Positions 35,042-44,397 are shown, counted from the stretch's first letter. The stretch is DNA of 64,000 nt from Flammeovirga kamogawensis (GCF_018736065.1 NZ_CP076128.1:3573501-3637500); one strand, 5' to 3'. Numbers and translations are program-made. The notes: generated by a model from the sequence alone, not told the origin.

Positions 35042-36085
35042 CTATTTATTTAATGCATTTGCTATTTTGTGGTATACCATTTCTGGTGTAATACTGTCTA
35101 AGCAAGCGTAATCATTTCTTAAACAGGGCTTATTGCCAAAAACAGAACAAGGGCGGCATGGTAATTCAGCTTCAGATATTTCGACAATATTATCTGTAGA
35201 TTGACCGTACCCTAAAAAACCTGCATAATGATGTGTTGCTCCCCAAATAGACACACATTCTGTTCCTCTTAAGGAGGCCATGTGCATATTTGCAGAGTCC
35301 ATACTTACCATTAAATCAAGTAATTCAATAATATCTAATTCTTCTTTGAGTTTTATATTACCTGCTAGGTTTACACTATTTGGAACTTCTTTTATACATT
35401 CTTCAAGTATTTCAGCTTCTTTTCCTGGGCCTCCAAAAAATAATACCTTAACATTTAATTTTTCTTGAAGCATTTTTGCGAGAGCTACAGCTTTAGTTTC
35501 CCCCCATATCTTTCCTTTGTGTTGAGCAAAAGGGGCAATACCTACCCAAGGTTGATTTTTACCACCAAGAAGTTCTAATTCTGCATTTTTAAGGGCAGGG
35601 CTTCCTTTAGGAGGCAATTGATTTGATAACGTAACATCAAGTCCAATCTTTCTAAAGACGTCAGCATACCTTTCAGGTGTACTTCTTAGAGGTTCGAATT
35701 TCTTTTTAGATGGTTTAGTTAGTGCTTTTTTACCTTTTCTTCCTTTATCTATACGATATACTTTTGTACCTGAAGCCTGAAATAAGCCATCTATAATGAA
35801 TGTTCTTAAAACAGAATGAAGATCTGCTACAGCTGTAAATGGGCCTAACTTTTTTAGTTCTTTAAATAAGTTTGTGAGTCCTCCAAAACCCTTATGTTTT
35901 CCATTTAGATCTGCTCCTACGAACGTCATTCTTGGAATATTATCAAAAAATGGCTTTAAGAAAGGCCTTGATACCATAATGATTTCTGTATCAGGATTTT
36001 GTTCAAGAACTTCTTTCATTACTGGTGCAGTCATGGCTACATCGCCCATGGCTGAAAATCTTAATGCAAGTATTTTTTTTGACAT
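35042..36085 (-). CDS. Glycosyltransferase family 9 protein (LPS heptosyltransferase-like)
   Basis: The 347-residue GT-B enzyme probably adds a sugar to the lipopolysaccharide core on the cytoplasmic side of the inner membrane. The N-terminal ILALRFSAMGDVAMTAPV and C-terminal donor-binding segment MDSANMHMASLRGTECVSIWG are family signatures. The cysteine-rich block CRPCSVFGNKPC follows, as is usual in this family. The ATG at 36085 (MSKKILAL) is preferred to the one at 36106. It lies just downstream of the DUF4254 gene, a common pairing in Bacteroidota, with a hairpin in between. Confidence 0.85.
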   Translation of the reverse strand: MSKKILALRFSAMGDVAMTAPVMKEVLEQNPDTEIIMVSRPFLKPFFDNIPRMTFVGADLNGKHKGFGGLTNLFKELKKLGPFTAVADLHSVLRTFIIDGLFQASGTKVYRIDKGRKGKKALTKPSKKKFEPLRSTPERYADVFRKIGLDVTLSNQLPPKGSPALKNAELELLGGKNQPWVGIAPFAQHKGKIWGETKAVALAKMLQEKLNVKVLFFGGPGKEAEILEECIKEVPNSVNLAGNIKLKEELDIIELLDLMVSMDSANMHMASLRGTECVSIWGATHHYAGFLGYGQSTDNIVEISEAELPCRPCSVFGNKPCLRNDYACLDSITPEMVYHKIANALNK

Positions 36086-36106
36086 GATAATAGGAGGAGT
36101 AATCAA

Positions 36107-36163
36107 AAAGAAGTTGTCCCATTCAAATATGCTTAGTGCATTTTTTACTGAGACAACTTCTTT
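36107..36163 (-). terminator. Inverted repeat between DUF4254 and GT9 genes
   Basis: AAAGAAGTTGTC (36107-36118) and GACAACTTCTTT (36152-36163) pair with a loop of about 33 bases. On the minus strand the stem is followed by TTTTTG. It could end part of the upstream transcripts or attenuate the GT9 gene. Confidence 0.5.
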
Positions 36164-36182
36164 ATTTATAATTTGAAAGGAA

Positions 36183-36791
36183 TTATTTTCCCTCTTTGTA
36201 TAAAACAGGGTTTAATGAAGGATCGTTATACATTTTCATTTGTTTGTATACCTTCATGAATTTTTTACCAGCTGCAATATCATTAACTAGTTCTTCAATT
36301 GCTGTAGAAAGATCTACACGTTGCTCTAGAAGAATATTTAACTTTGTAGTACAAGCTGCTTTATGTTCTTCAGTAGCACCTTCACGTTCTACTTCTTCGT
36401 TCATATGGTAAATTTTCAATGCTAGGATCGAAAGTCTATCAATTGCCCATGCAGGAGATTCAGTGTTAATACTTGCTCCTGGAGTAACTTGAACGTCTTT
36501 ATATTTTTCTAAAAACCAGCTGTCAATGTATTCTACCACATCTGTACGTTCTTGGTTAGAAGCATCAATTCTACGTTTGATTTTTAAAGCTTCTTCAGGG
36601 TCGATATTAGGATCTCTAATAATATCTTCCAAGTGCCATTGAACCGTATCAATCCAATTTTTTAGATATAATAAATGTTGGATATCTTCTTTTTCAAATG
36701 GATTCTCAATAGGAGTGTCCACATGGTCTTTTATATGATATTTCTCGATGCTCTGCGAGAAGATAGAATTACAATTTTCAGTAAACTGCAT
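36183..36791 (-). CDS. DUF4254 domain-containing protein
   Basis: The 202-residue, mostly helical cytoplasmic protein has no signal peptide and matches the DUF4254 pattern (NWIDTVQWHLEDIIRDPNIDPEEALKIKRRIDASNQERTDVVEYIDS-like centre, RLSILALKIYHM near 130). The family has no proven role but is repeatedly found beside GT9 glycosyltransferases, as here, which hints at surface polysaccharide or LPS synthesis. It is 47 bases downstream of rlmB and 97 bases upstream of the GT9 start. Confidence 0.8.
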   Translation of the reverse strand: MQFTENCNSIFSQSIEKYHIKDHVDTPIENPFEKEDIQHLLYLKNWIDTVQWHLEDIIRDPNIDPEEALKIKRRIDASNQERTDVVEYIDSWFLEKYKDVQVTPGASINTESPAWAIDRLSILALKIYHMNEEVEREGATEEHKAACTTKLNILLEQRVDLSTAIEELVNDIAAGKKFMKVYKQMKMYNDPSLNPVLYKEGK

Positions 36792-36838
36792 AAAATGCTT
36801 CTTTTAGTTGTTTAAATTGATAGCAAAGATAATAAAAA

Positions 36839-37648
36839 CTATTTCTGTGCCGACATCATACGTTGTCTGTTTGCTTCAAAAATTACGATTCCTGCAGCAA
36901 CACCAACATTTAATGAATTTACTTTACCCAGCATAGGGATCTTTGCTAATTTATCTGCTAAATGGATAATATCTGGAGAAATACCATCTTCTTCAGACCC
37001 CATTACTATAGCAGATGGAATTTCCATATCAACATAGTAAAGGTCTTTAGAACCTTTTTCTGTACAACAAACAATTTGTAAACCACTTTCTTGAAGTTCA
37101 ATAATACCTTGTTTAAGGTTGTCTACTCTACAAACAGGAATATGGTTTAATGCACCAGCAGAAGTTCTAACTGCATCACTACCAATTTGAGCAGCTCCTT
37201 TTTTAGGAATCATGATCAAATCTGCACCTGCACATTCAGCAGTTCTAGCAATCGCACCAAAATTTCTTACATCAGTTACTCTGTCTAGAACTAAAACAAG
37301 AGGTGTTTTTCCTGCTTCGAAAGCTGCAGCAATAACATTTTCTGCTTTTGCATAATCAATTGCAGGAACAAATGCGATTACACCTTGGTGGTTCTTTGAG
37401 GTAATTCTTTGCAGCTTTTCAACAGGAACTCTAGAAACAACAATACCTGCTCTATTTGCCATTTTATGGATTTCAGCAATTTGTTCGTTCGAAGAATCTC
37501 TAGTTATAAATAATTTTTCAAATTCTTTACCAGCTTCTAATGCCTCAAAAATAGGCTGAATACCATACATAATATCCGCAGAGTTTGTTTTCTGACGGGG
37601 TGTTGTATTGTATTTCGTGTAATTTACTTTTCTTTTATCGTCGTACAT
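36839..37648 (-). CDS. rlmB: 23S rRNA (guanosine-2'-O-)-methyltransferase RlmB
   Basis: This SPOUT-class enzyme methylates the 2'-O of G2251 in 23S rRNA. The 269-residue product has an N-terminal L30e-like substrate-binding domain (about 25-100) and a C-terminal knotted SAM-binding domain. The latter carries DRVTDVRNFGAIARTAEC, MGSEEDGIS and KVNSLNVGVAAGIVIFE, the three SPOUT motifs. A basic N-terminal extension of about 20 residues is not conserved. It heads the minus-strand cluster with DUF4254 and GT9. Confidence 0.92.
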   Translation of the reverse strand: MYDDKRKVNYTKYNTTPRQKTNSADIMYGIQPIFEALEAGKEFEKLFITRDSSNEQIAEIHKMANRAGIVVSRVPVEKLQRITSKNHQGVIAFVPAIDYAKAENVIAAAFEAGKTPLVLVLDRVTDVRNFGAIARTAECAGADLIMIPKKGAAQIGSDAVRTSAGALNHIPVCRVDNLKQGIIELQESGLQIVCCTEKGSKDLYYVDMEIPSAIVMGSEEDGISPDIIHLADKLAKIPMLGKVNSLNVGVAAGIVIFEANRQRMMSAQK

Positions 37649-37794
37649 TGTCTTGATTTCTTAGTGTAATTAAACCAAGTACATTAAAATGACATGCACG
37701 AGGTTTGAATATGCAAAGGTAATGAACCTAATCAATAGGTTTGCATTGATATTGTAAACTTCTCATAATCATGGGCTGATATTAGTGTAAATTT

Positions 37795-39081
37795 CTATTT
37801 TGATGAGGTTTGTAACTCATTTCCGAAGGTAGTTATCAATTTATAAGCACCTTTAAACCCGGAAAGGGGAAGAGGCTGATCGTCATTTATATCATGATAA
37901 TGTGGCCAAGAAGCTCCCATTAAATAGAAAAAGAAGCTAGGAACTCCATTTTCAGAAAAATAATAATGATCTGAATTAGCAGCTTTCCCCCTTTTTTTTA
38001 TTTCTGGTAGGTATTTGTTTTGATCATTAATTGAGGTTAGAAGTTGATATTGCTTTGTAAATACAGCTCCATTTACTGCCATCATACCTTCTTCACCGCT
38101 ACCAAATAGGTCTAGGTTTATTAAAAAATCAATCTTATCTAAAGGAAAAAAGGGATGCTCAACATAATGTCTTGATCCTATCAAACCAGCTTCTTCTGCT
38201 CCAAATGCAATAAATACAATAGAGTAGTCTGGATTGGTAGATTTATAATACTTAGCAATCTCTAGTAAAAGAGCAACCCCAGAGGCGTTATCATTTGCTC
38301 CTGGAAAATAAATTTGCTTTCCTATGCTACCCAAATGATCATAATGAGCAGTAAAAACTAAATATTTATCAGGGTGCGTTTTTCCTTTAATATAAGAAAT
38401 GACGTTTTGAGAGGTATATTCTTCATAAAATTTTGGTTGAATTGAAAAAGATATTTTTTCGATATCTGCAGGAAGTTTTTCACGTAAAATATAAAACCTT
38501 GGTTGTGGAACTTGCCAACGAGCAATACTGAAAGTTAATTTATCAAATAATACAATTGATGCTTGTGCTTGTAAGATTTTAGTCATTAATGCTCTATCCC
38601 AAGTAATCCTATTTTTTTCATCTTCTTGATCATAGATTACAATTTTGTTTGAAAGGTCTACCTTTAAAAATTCTGCTAAAGCATCATCTTTATTAAAAAC
38701 ATCTGAAGGAATATAATAAACGTCTCCCTCAGCTTTGCCTGTACCAGAGTCTGTCGCAGGAAGAAAATCTACACCAACTTTAAGAAAACTATCATTAATT
38801 TTTAAAGAGATATTAGTAGGGAAGGTATTTACAGGCATTTCAAAATTCTGTATGTAACCTTTGTCTGGATATGGGTTTAAGCCAATATCTTTGAATTCTT
38901 GTGTAATAAATGCAGCTGCTTTCTTGTCGCCATTAAAAGTATATCCACGGCCTCGCATATTTTTAGCACACAAAGTTTTTATGTTTTTTTCTACTGCTTT
39001 CATGTCTTGTGCTATACAAGAAATTGAAATGTTGAAAATCAGTAAATTAAAATAGATTATGATTGATGTTGTTTTCCCCAC
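37795..39081 (-). CDS. M28 family zinc peptidase
   Basis: The 428-residue secreted aminopeptidase-like enzyme has a signal peptide (about 1-25), a PA-type inserted region and the M28 dizinc core. Metal ligands are visible: HYDHLG (His and Asp), GANDNASG (Asp), GAEEAGLIG (catalytic Glu and metal Glu), NLDLFG (Asp) and NSDHYYF (His). Peptide or amino-acid substrates in the periplasm or outside the cell are expected. The gene is single and divergent from the acyl-CoA dehydrogenase gene. Confidence 0.88.
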   Translation of the reverse strand: MGKTTSIIIYFNLLIFNISISCIAQDMKAVEKNIKTLCAKNMRGRGYTFNGDKKAAAFITQEFKDIGLNPYPDKGYIQNFEMPVNTFPTNISLKINDSFLKVGVDFLPATDSGTGKAEGDVYYIPSDVFNKDDALAEFLKVDLSNKIVIYDQEDEKNRITWDRALMTKILQAQASIVLFDKLTFSIARWQVPQPRFYILREKLPADIEKISFSIQPKFYEEYTSQNVISYIKGKTHPDKYLVFTAHYDHLGSIGKQIYFPGANDNASGVALLLEIAKYYKSTNPDYSIVFIAFGAEEAGLIGSRHYVEHPFFPLDKIDFLINLDLFGSGEEGMMAVNGAVFTKQYQLLTSINDQNKYLPEIKKRGKAANSDHYYFSENGVPSFFFYLMGASWPHYHDINDDQPLPLSGFKGAYKLITTFGNELQTSSK

Positions 39082-39244
39082 GAATCTTTTGCTTTAAGAT
39101 TATATTTTTGATAGCTTGATAAAACAAATTACAAATTGCTATTGTTTTTTATGTATAACTAGCCATTTGATTTAGAACCAAATTACTACTCAAAAACACA
39201 AAACACAATTTTAAACACACACATACACATACCAAACTAAACAC

Positions 39245-40387
39245 ATGATTCAAGAAAGTATAGAAACACAAAAAATGATTGCCGAATCTGTCAAACAGTT
39301 CGGAGAAAAGAACATCGCCCCCTACAGAGATCAATGGGATGATGATGAACATTTTCCTATTGAAGTTTTTCATCAATTAGGAGAGCTCGGTTTAATGGGA
39401 ATTCTTGTACCAGAAGAGTATGGAGGAACAGGATTAGGTTATCACGAGTATGTAGAAGCAATTTCGGGTTTGGCTTATTTTGATCCAGGTATTGCCTTGT
39501 CTATGGCGGCACACAACTCTTTGTGCACAAACCATATTCTAATGTTTGGTACAGAAGAACAAAAGCAAAGATGGTTACCAAAACTGGCTTCAGGTGAGTG
39601 GATAGGAGCTTGGGGATTGACAGAACCTAACACTGGGTCTGATGCAGGTAATATGCTTACCGTTGCACATAAAGATGGAGATGAATGGATTTTAAATGGC
39701 TCTAAAAACTTTATTACACACGGGAAAAGTGGTAATGTAGCCGTAGTTATGGCTAGAACAGGAGATAAAGGAGATAAACATGCAATGACTGCTTTTGTAG
39801 TTGAGCGTGGTACACCTGGTTTTTCTGGAGGGAGAAAAGAACGTAAATTAGGTATGCGTACATCAGAAACTACAGAAATGATCTTTCAAGATTGTAGAGT
39901 TTCTGAAGCTAATATCTTAGGAGAAGTTGGTGAAGGGTTTGTACAGGCTTTAAAAATTCTTGATGGAGGTCGAATTTCTATTGCAGCTCTAGGTTATGGA
40001 ATAGCTAAAGGAGCATTAAAGTGTGCTTTAGAATACTCTCAAGAGCGTAAACAATTCGGGAAATCAATTTCTTCTTTTCAAGGAATATCGTTCAAACTTG
40101 CAGATATGGCTACTCAGGTAGAGGCTTCAAGATTACTGATTAAGGAATCGATAATAAAAAAAGAAAGAGGAGAAAATATTAATAAAGCTTCTGCAATGGC
40201 AAAATATTATGCTTCTGAAGTTGCTGTGAAATGTGCAGATGAAGCTGTTCAAATTTTTGGAGGATATGGTTTTACTAAAGATTATCCAGTAGAAAAATAT
40301 TATAGAGATGCCAAGCTTTGTACAATTGGCGAAGGAACATCAAATATTCAAAAACTAGTGATTAGTCGATGTTTATTAGATGAATAA
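39245..40387 (+). CDS. Acyl-CoA dehydrogenase
   Basis: The FAD enzyme oxidises acyl-CoA to enoyl-CoA in beta-oxidation or branched amino-acid breakdown. The 380-residue product has the normal three-part fold: N-terminal helices, a middle beta domain (WGLTEPNTGSDAGNM, the FAD/substrate loop) and C-terminal helices with FGKSISSFQGISFKLADM and IFGGYGFTKDYPVEKYYRDAK. The catalytic glutamate is in GEGTSNIQ near residue 368. The gene has its own terminator and no beta-oxidation neighbours. Confidence 0.93.
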   Translation: MIQESIETQKMIAESVKQFGEKNIAPYRDQWDDDEHFPIEVFHQLGELGLMGILVPEEYGGTGLGYHEYVEAISGLAYFDPGIALSMAAHNSLCTNHILMFGTEEQKQRWLPKLASGEWIGAWGLTEPNTGSDAGNMLTVAHKDGDEWILNGSKNFITHGKSGNVAVVMARTGDKGDKHAMTAFVVERGTPGFSGGRKERKLGMRTSETTEMIFQDCRVSEANILGEVGEGFVQALKILDGGRISIAALGYGIAKGALKCALEYSQERKQFGKSISSFQGISFKLADMATQVEASRLLIKESIIKKERGENINKASAMAKYYASEVAVKCADEAVQIFGGYGFTKDYPVEKYYRDAKLCTIGEGTSNIQKLVISRCLLDE

Positions 40388-40393
40388 AAAGCA

Positions 40394-40432
40394 AAAGGGA
40401 ATCAATCGGATAAAGATTGATTCCCTTTTTGG
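40394..40432. terminator. Terminator of the acyl-CoA dehydrogenase gene
   Basis: AAAGGGAATCAATC (40394-40407) pairs with GATTGATTCCCTTT (40415-40428), followed by TTG. It can also serve the convergent PspC-type gene. Confidence 0.85.
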
Positions 40433-40457
40433 TATTATAGACTATCACAGCATCCTG

Positions 40458-40658
40458 TTAATAGAAATAAGTATCGTCTTTTGGCATAACAAATGCCATT
40501 ACTAAGTAAATAAGACCTGGTGAGCCAAGACCAAAAAAGAAACTGACTACAAAGCCTAAACGAATTATTGTAGGGTCTATATTAAAGTATTTTGCAATAC
40601 CGCTACATACTCCAGAAAAGACCGCATTTGATGTTGATTTTACTAATTTTTTAGACAT
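40458..40658 (-). CDS. PspC domain-containing small membrane protein
   Basis: The 66-residue product is a single PspC domain: NAVFSGVCSGIAKYFNIDPTIIRLGFV followed by the GLIYLVMAFVMP transmembrane helix. PspC domains occur in phage-shock type membrane stress sensors. The frame is open up to an ATG at 40727, but MSKKLVKSTSN at 40658 fits the family start and the upstream part is not conserved in type. It stands alone. Confidence 0.85.
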   Translation of the reverse strand: MSKKLVKSTSNAVFSGVCSGIAKYFNIDPTIIRLGFVVSFFFGLGSPGLIYLVMAFVMPKDDTYFY

Positions 40659-40812
40659 GTTAATGATGTTAATTGTTTTTATTTGACACTTATTTACATA
40701 TACGTTTTCTCTAAAGAAAAGATACATTTTATGTGTAAAAATTTACTAATTGTTGAGTAAATCAATTAATCGGATTATAATCTCTTTTAAATTTACAAAA
40801 AAGTATAGGCAT

Positions 40813-40847
40813 AAAAAAAACCTTTAGAATTCGTTCTAAAGGTTTTT
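40813..40847 (-). terminator. Terminator of tRNA-Ser
   Basis: AAAACCTTTAGAA and TTCTAAAGGTTTT pair. On the minus strand the stem is followed by TTTT, directly beyond the tRNA 3' end. Confidence 0.85.
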
Positions 40848-40849
40848 AG

Positions 40850-40934
40850 CAGAGAGTGAGGGATTCGAACCCCCGGTACCTCGCGGTACAATAGTTTTCA
40901 AGACTACCGCATTCGACCACTCTGCCAACTCTCT
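40850..40934 (-). tRNA. tRNA-Ser (TGA)
   Basis: 85 bases with acceptor AGAGAGT/ACTCTCT, anticodon loop CTTGAAA (anticodon TGA), a long variable arm (GTACCGCGAGGTAC) as expected for serine tRNA, and T arm GGGTTCGAATCCC. CCA is not encoded. Confidence 0.95.
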
Positions 40935-40951
40935 GTGAGTGATTACGTGTG

Positions 40952-40982
40952 CAAATATGCATGGTTGGATTTTAAATTCCAA
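40952..40982 (-). promoter_or_regulatory. Promoter of tRNA-Ser
   Basis: On the minus strand, TTG (40982-40980) and CATATTTG (40959-40952; seven of eight matches to TAnnTTTG) are 20 bases apart, 18 bases before the tRNA. Confidence 0.5.
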
Positions 40983-41022
40983 CATTTTGATTAATAAAAA
41001 ATACAAATAAAATTAAATAACT

Positions 41023-41973
41023 TTATCTGAATTCTTCAGGCGGATTTGACTCTGTCCAAAGTTGAGCTTCTTCAATAGTTGTATTGATTTGAAAACCAAT
41101 AAGTAATATCATAGCAATAATAAAAATCCATCCCATTAACCCCATAATTGCTCCAAGAGATCCATATAGAATATCATAAGAATTAAATGTATCTAAGTAC
41201 AATCCAAATAGTAATGATACCACAATTGATAGTGTTGTAGCTACCACAGAACCTGGATTAAAGATTCTTTTCTTCATTACCTCGCTAGGTGCAAACCTAA
41301 ATATGAGAGATACATTGAAGAAGAAAATAAGAACAATTAAGAGTACTCTTAAGGTAAGTAAACTGTAAATAGTGAATTCATTATTTAAGAACCCTATATC
41401 ATGTAAATGTTCTAATAAATGCTTGCCGGATATTAAAATAAAAGAAGAAATAAATAATGTGACTAAAAAAAGTAGAGTGAGGTTTAATGCTACTCTAAAT
41501 TGTTTAAATAAGCTTCTTTTATCTTCTAAATGATAGCAACTATTAAATGCATTCATTAGCGTTCTCATGCCAGTAGTAGCAACATAAGTAGCACCTACAA
41601 AACCAAATGATAATAAACCACCTCTAGACCTTCCACTAAGATCAAGTATTGGACCTTCAATAGCTTGATACACATATTGTGGGAGCATTTCTTCTCTAAA
41701 TATTTTAAACATGATATCTACTTGATCATTTGGTATGTATGAAAGTAGTGTTGAGAAAAATATAATAAAGGGTAACATTGCTAGACTAAAACTGTACGCA
41801 ATTGCCTGACTTCTTTGTAAAAGATCGTTCTGATCTACGCGTGCAATTAAAGCCTTGCTAAAAACATAGAAGGAAACTTCGGTATGCGGAACTCTACTAT
41901 TTGATAAATAATGGATTACCTTTTTATATAAATCATTATTCTCAATTGTAGTTTTGATCTTCTTTTTTGCCAA
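41023..41973 (-). CDS. YihY/BrkB family inner membrane protein
   Basis: The 316-residue protein has six predicted transmembrane helices and the conserved YihY features: QRSQAIAYSFSLAMLPFIIFF near residue 55-75, GATYVATTGMRTLMNAFN, and the final GSLGAIMGLMGWIFIIAMILLIGFQIN. Its role is not established; older labels as ribonuclease BN are not supported. It starts 11 bases after the thioesterase gene, so the two are probably one transcript. Confidence 0.88.
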   Translation of the reverse strand: MAKKKIKTTIENNDLYKKVIHYLSNSRVPHTEVSFYVFSKALIARVDQNDLLQRSQAIAYSFSLAMLPFIIFFSTLLSYIPNDQVDIMFKIFREEMLPQYVYQAIEGPILDLSGRSRGGLLSFGFVGATYVATTGMRTLMNAFNSCYHLEDKRSLFKQFRVALNLTLLFLVTLFISSFILISGKHLLEHLHDIGFLNNEFTIYSLLTLRVLLIVLIFFFNVSLIFRFAPSEVMKKRIFNPGSVVATTLSIVVSLLFGLYLDTFNSYDILYGSLGAIMGLMGWIFIIAMILLIGFQINTTIEEAQLWTESNPPEEFR

Positions 41974-41983
41974 ACTTATTTAT

Positions 41984-42394
41984 TTAATCTTCAAAGTAGG
42001 ACGCTATTGCTTCCATAAAGTTTTTAGGAGCTCTACAAGGTTTGTAAGTCTCCTTTTTCATGAAAGCCAACTTTGTTTTACCTGTATTTAGTAATTCGCC
42101 ATCTTGATTAAATAATTCATACTCGAATAATAACTTAACAGAAGGTTTTTCAGTTAATGTGGTTCGAATTGTAATTAGATCATCATATTTAGCAGGTTTA
42201 ATATACTTAGAGAAGTTCTCTAAGACAGGTAACATTACTCCTTCTGCTTCCATTTGTTTATAACTCATTCCTAAAGAGCGAAGAGCTTCAGTTCTTCCTA
42301 TCTCATAAAATTTTGCATAATGACCGTAATAGACAAATCCCATCTGATCGGTATCTGCATAGTTAATACGTATTTGTGTTTCTCGTGTTAACAT
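41984..42394 (-). CDS. Acyl-CoA thioesterase, YbgC/4-hydroxybenzoyl-CoA type
   Basis: The 136-residue hotdog-fold enzyme hydrolyses acyl-CoA thioesters. The active-site block ADTDQMGFVYYGHY (catalytic Asp) is at about 15-28, followed by the long helix with EIGRTEALRSLG. The length is typical. Adjacent YihY suggests an envelope-related operon, but the substrate is unknown. Confidence 0.88.
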   Translation of the reverse strand: MLTRETQIRINYADTDQMGFVYYGHYAKFYEIGRTEALRSLGMSYKQMEAEGVMLPVLENFSKYIKPAKYDDLITIRTTLTEKPSVKLLFEYELFNQDGELLNTGKTKLAFMKKETYKPCRAPKNFMEAIASYFED

Positions 42395-42507
42395 ATAAAA
42401 TAATGAGTTAATGTAATTAAGTATCAGCTTTAGCTAAAATAACTTTTTCTGTATACTCGCCACAAAGATACGATGATAAACTTTTCGTTGAGGCGATTTT
42501 AGTCATA

Positions 42508-42541
42508 AAAAAATCGTCTCTAAGTAAACCTAGAGACGATT
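42508..42541 (-). terminator. Terminator of grpE-dnaJ
   Basis: AATCGTCTCTA (42512-42522) pairs with TAGAGACGATT (42531-42541). On the minus strand the stem is followed by TTTTTTTATG. Confidence 0.85.
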
Positions 42542-42561
42542 ATATTTAATTTGCTACAATA

Positions 42562-43728
42562 TTATTGAGCAAAGAAATCTTTCATTCTTGAAAAGAAGTT
42601 TTTACTCTTCTCTTTTTTGTGCTCTTGCGTAGGTAAGAAATTCTTAGACTCCTTTAATTTCTTAAGAAGATCTTTTTCTTCTCCAGATAATTTGGTTGGA
42701 GTGTATACAGAAACATGGATGAGTTGATCTCCAACGCCATAACCATTGATATCTCTGATACCTTTGCCTCTTAAACGAAGTACTTTACCGCTTTGAGTAC
42801 CAGCATCAATAGGAACTTTTACATTACCATTTAATGTTGGGATTTCTACAGTTGTACCTAAAGCAGCATCCATAAAGCTTAAGTGTAATTCAAAATGAAT
42901 ATTTTCACCATCTCTATGTAACTGTTCGTCTTCAATAGCTTCAATTACAATGAGTAAATCACCTGCAACTCCACCACCTTTAGGCATATTACCTTTACCA
43001 CGCATAGATAATTGCATACCATCATCAACTCCTGGAGGGATATTGATAGCAACTTCTTCTTCAGTATACAAACGACCTTCACCGTGGCAGCTTTCACATT
43101 TGTTTTTGATGATTTTACCTTCACCATTACAAGATGGACAAGTAGTATTAGATACCATCTGACCAAGCATTGTGTTAACTACTTTTTGTACCTGGCCACT
43201 ACCGTGACATTGTTGACATGTGTCTAAGTCTGTACCATTTTTAGCTCCTGTACCATTACATGGTTCACAAGAATTATAACGCTTGATACGTACTTTTTTC
43301 TCAACCCCTTTGGCCATTTCCTGAAGGTTGAGCTTTAATTTGATGCGTAGGTTAGAGCCTTTTCTTTGACGTCTACCTCCGCCGCCTCCACCACCGAAGA
43401 AGTCGCCGAATGGGCTACCACCTCCGCCGCCGAAGATATCACCGAAGTGAGAGAATATGTCATCCATATTCATTCCACCTCCGCCACCAAATCCGCCAGA
43501 ACCATCAAAAGCTTGATGTCCGAAACGGTCATATTTAGCACGTTTATCATCATCCCCTAGGATTTCGTAAGCTTCAGCTGCTTCTTTAAACTTCTCTTCA
43601 GCTTCCTTATCATCAGGGTTTTTATCTGGGTGAAATTTAATTGCTACTTTTCTGTATGCTTTCTTAATTTCACCACTTGATGCGTCTCTTTCTACGCCGA
43701 GTACTTCGTAATAATCTGCCTTAGACAT
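42562..43728 (-). CDS. dnaJ: Molecular chaperone DnaJ
   Basis: This Hsp40 co-chaperone stimulates DnaK ATPase and delivers unfolded proteins. The 388-residue protein has the J domain (HPD at about 33-35), a Gly/Phe-rich region (about 75-118) and the four zinc-binding repeats [24 protein letters not shown] and CESCHGEG (about 155-220). The C-terminal substrate and dimer domains follow, and the tail is basic. It is 13 bases downstream of grpE; dnaK is not in the window. Confidence 0.97.
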   Translation of the reverse strand: MSKADYYEVLGVERDASSGEIKKAYRKVAIKFHPDKNPDDKEAEEKFKEAAEAYEILGDDDKRAKYDRFGHQAFDGSGGFGGGGGMNMDDIFSHFGDIFGGGGGSPFGDFFGGGGGGGRRQRKGSNLRIKLKLNLQEMAKGVEKKVRIKRYNSCEPCNGTGAKNGTDLDTCQQCHGSGQVQKVVNTMLGQMVSNTTCPSCNGEGKIIKNKCESCHGEGRLYTEEEVAINIPPGVDDGMQLSMRGKGNMPKGGGVAGDLLIVIEAIEDEQLHRDGENIHFELHLSFMDAALGTTVEIPTLNGNVKVPIDAGTQSGKVLRLRGKGIRDINGYGVGDQLIHVSVYTPTKLSGEEKDLLKKLKESKNFLPTQEHKKEKSKNFFSRMKDFFAQ

Positions 43729-43741
43729 AATTAATTATAAG

Positions 43742-44329
43742 TTATTGACCGACTACTACTTTAGCGTAGCGGATTACTTTATCATTTAACGTATAGCCTT
43801 TTTCTACTACGTCAACAATTTTACCTTTTAAATCTTCAGTTGGAGCAGGTATTTGAGTAATAGCATCATGGTAATCTGTATTTAATGGTTTACCAGTAGC
43901 ATCCTCCATTTGTTTAACACCTTGTCCTTCTAAAGTTTTAAGCATTTTATCTTTAATCATTACAATACCGTCAACAACAGGTTTAACCTCAGGGCTGTCA
44001 GACTTTGTATTTGCAATTGCTCTTTCAAGATCGTCAACAGTAGGGATAATTGCAGAAAGAACTTTTTCACTTGCAGTTTTTTGTAAGTCAAGTTTTTCTT
44101 TTGCAGTACGTCTACGGAAGTTGTCGAACTCAGAATATAAACGAAGGTATTTATCCTTCATTTCTGCTAATTCCTTAGCTAATTTTTCAGTTTCAGAAAG
44201 TTCTACGCCATCATTATCAGAAGTAGAATTTTCATTTTCTTTATTTGCAGAATTTGTAGCTTCAGTTTGATCGTCAGTTACTTTTTCTTCTTTATTATCG
44301 ATATTATCGTTTCCTTTATTTTCTGTCAT
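43742..44329 (-). CDS. grpE: Nucleotide exchange factor GrpE
   Basis: GrpE releases ADP from DnaK in the chaperone cycle. From the ATG at 44329 the protein has 195 residues with an acidic, disordered N-terminal part (about 1-55). A long coiled coil (LAKELAEMKDKYLRLYSEFDNFRRRTAKEK) and the C-terminal beta domain (HDAITQIPAP, VVEKGYTLNDKVIRYAKVVV) complete it. A second ATG at 44350 would add seven residues. It is cotranscribed with dnaJ. Confidence 0.95.
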   Translation of the reverse strand: MTENKGNDNIDNKEEKVTDDQTEATNSANKENENSTSDNDGVELSETEKLAKELAEMKDKYLRLYSEFDNFRRRTAKEKLDLQKTASEKVLSAIIPTVDDLERAIANTKSDSPEVKPVVDGIVMIKDKMLKTLEGQGVKQMEDATGKPLNTDYHDAITQIPAPTEDLKGKIVDVVEKGYTLNDKVIRYAKVVVGQ

Positions 44330-44347
44330 TATAGTATTTTTTTGTGT

Positions 44348-44397
44348 CAAAAATATACGTTACGTAACTTTTCAACAATTTTGCCAATGCAAATATA
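44348..44397 (-). promoter_or_regulatory. Possible promoter region of grpE-dnaJ
   Basis: Two TAnnTTTG boxes occur on the minus strand: TATTTTTG (44355-44348) and TATATTTG (44397-44390). A ten-base palindrome GTTACGTAAC lies between them (44359-44368). No CIRCE element is seen. Confidence 0.4.

Noticed and set aside
39149-39376. A 75-codon minus-strand frame overlapping the start of the acyl-CoA dehydrogenase gene
   Set aside because: It overlaps the conserved 5' end of that gene and has no recognisable domain; hydrophobic cysteine-rich text reflects the AC-rich leader read backwards.
41023-41973. Ribonuclease BN label for the YihY-type gene
   Set aside because: The family is a membrane protein with no nuclease motif; the old label came from a mistaken assignment.
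42945-43560. Several reading frames of 60-75 codons across dnaJ on both strands
   Set aside because: They lie fully inside the well-supported dnaJ gene in other frames and have no family features or own signals.
44359-44368. GTTACGTAAC palindrome as a CIRCE-type heat-shock operator of grpE-dnaJ
   Set aside because: It lacks the CIRCE arms (TTAGCACTC/GAGTGCTAA) and is only ten bases long; kept only as a note within the promoter entry.
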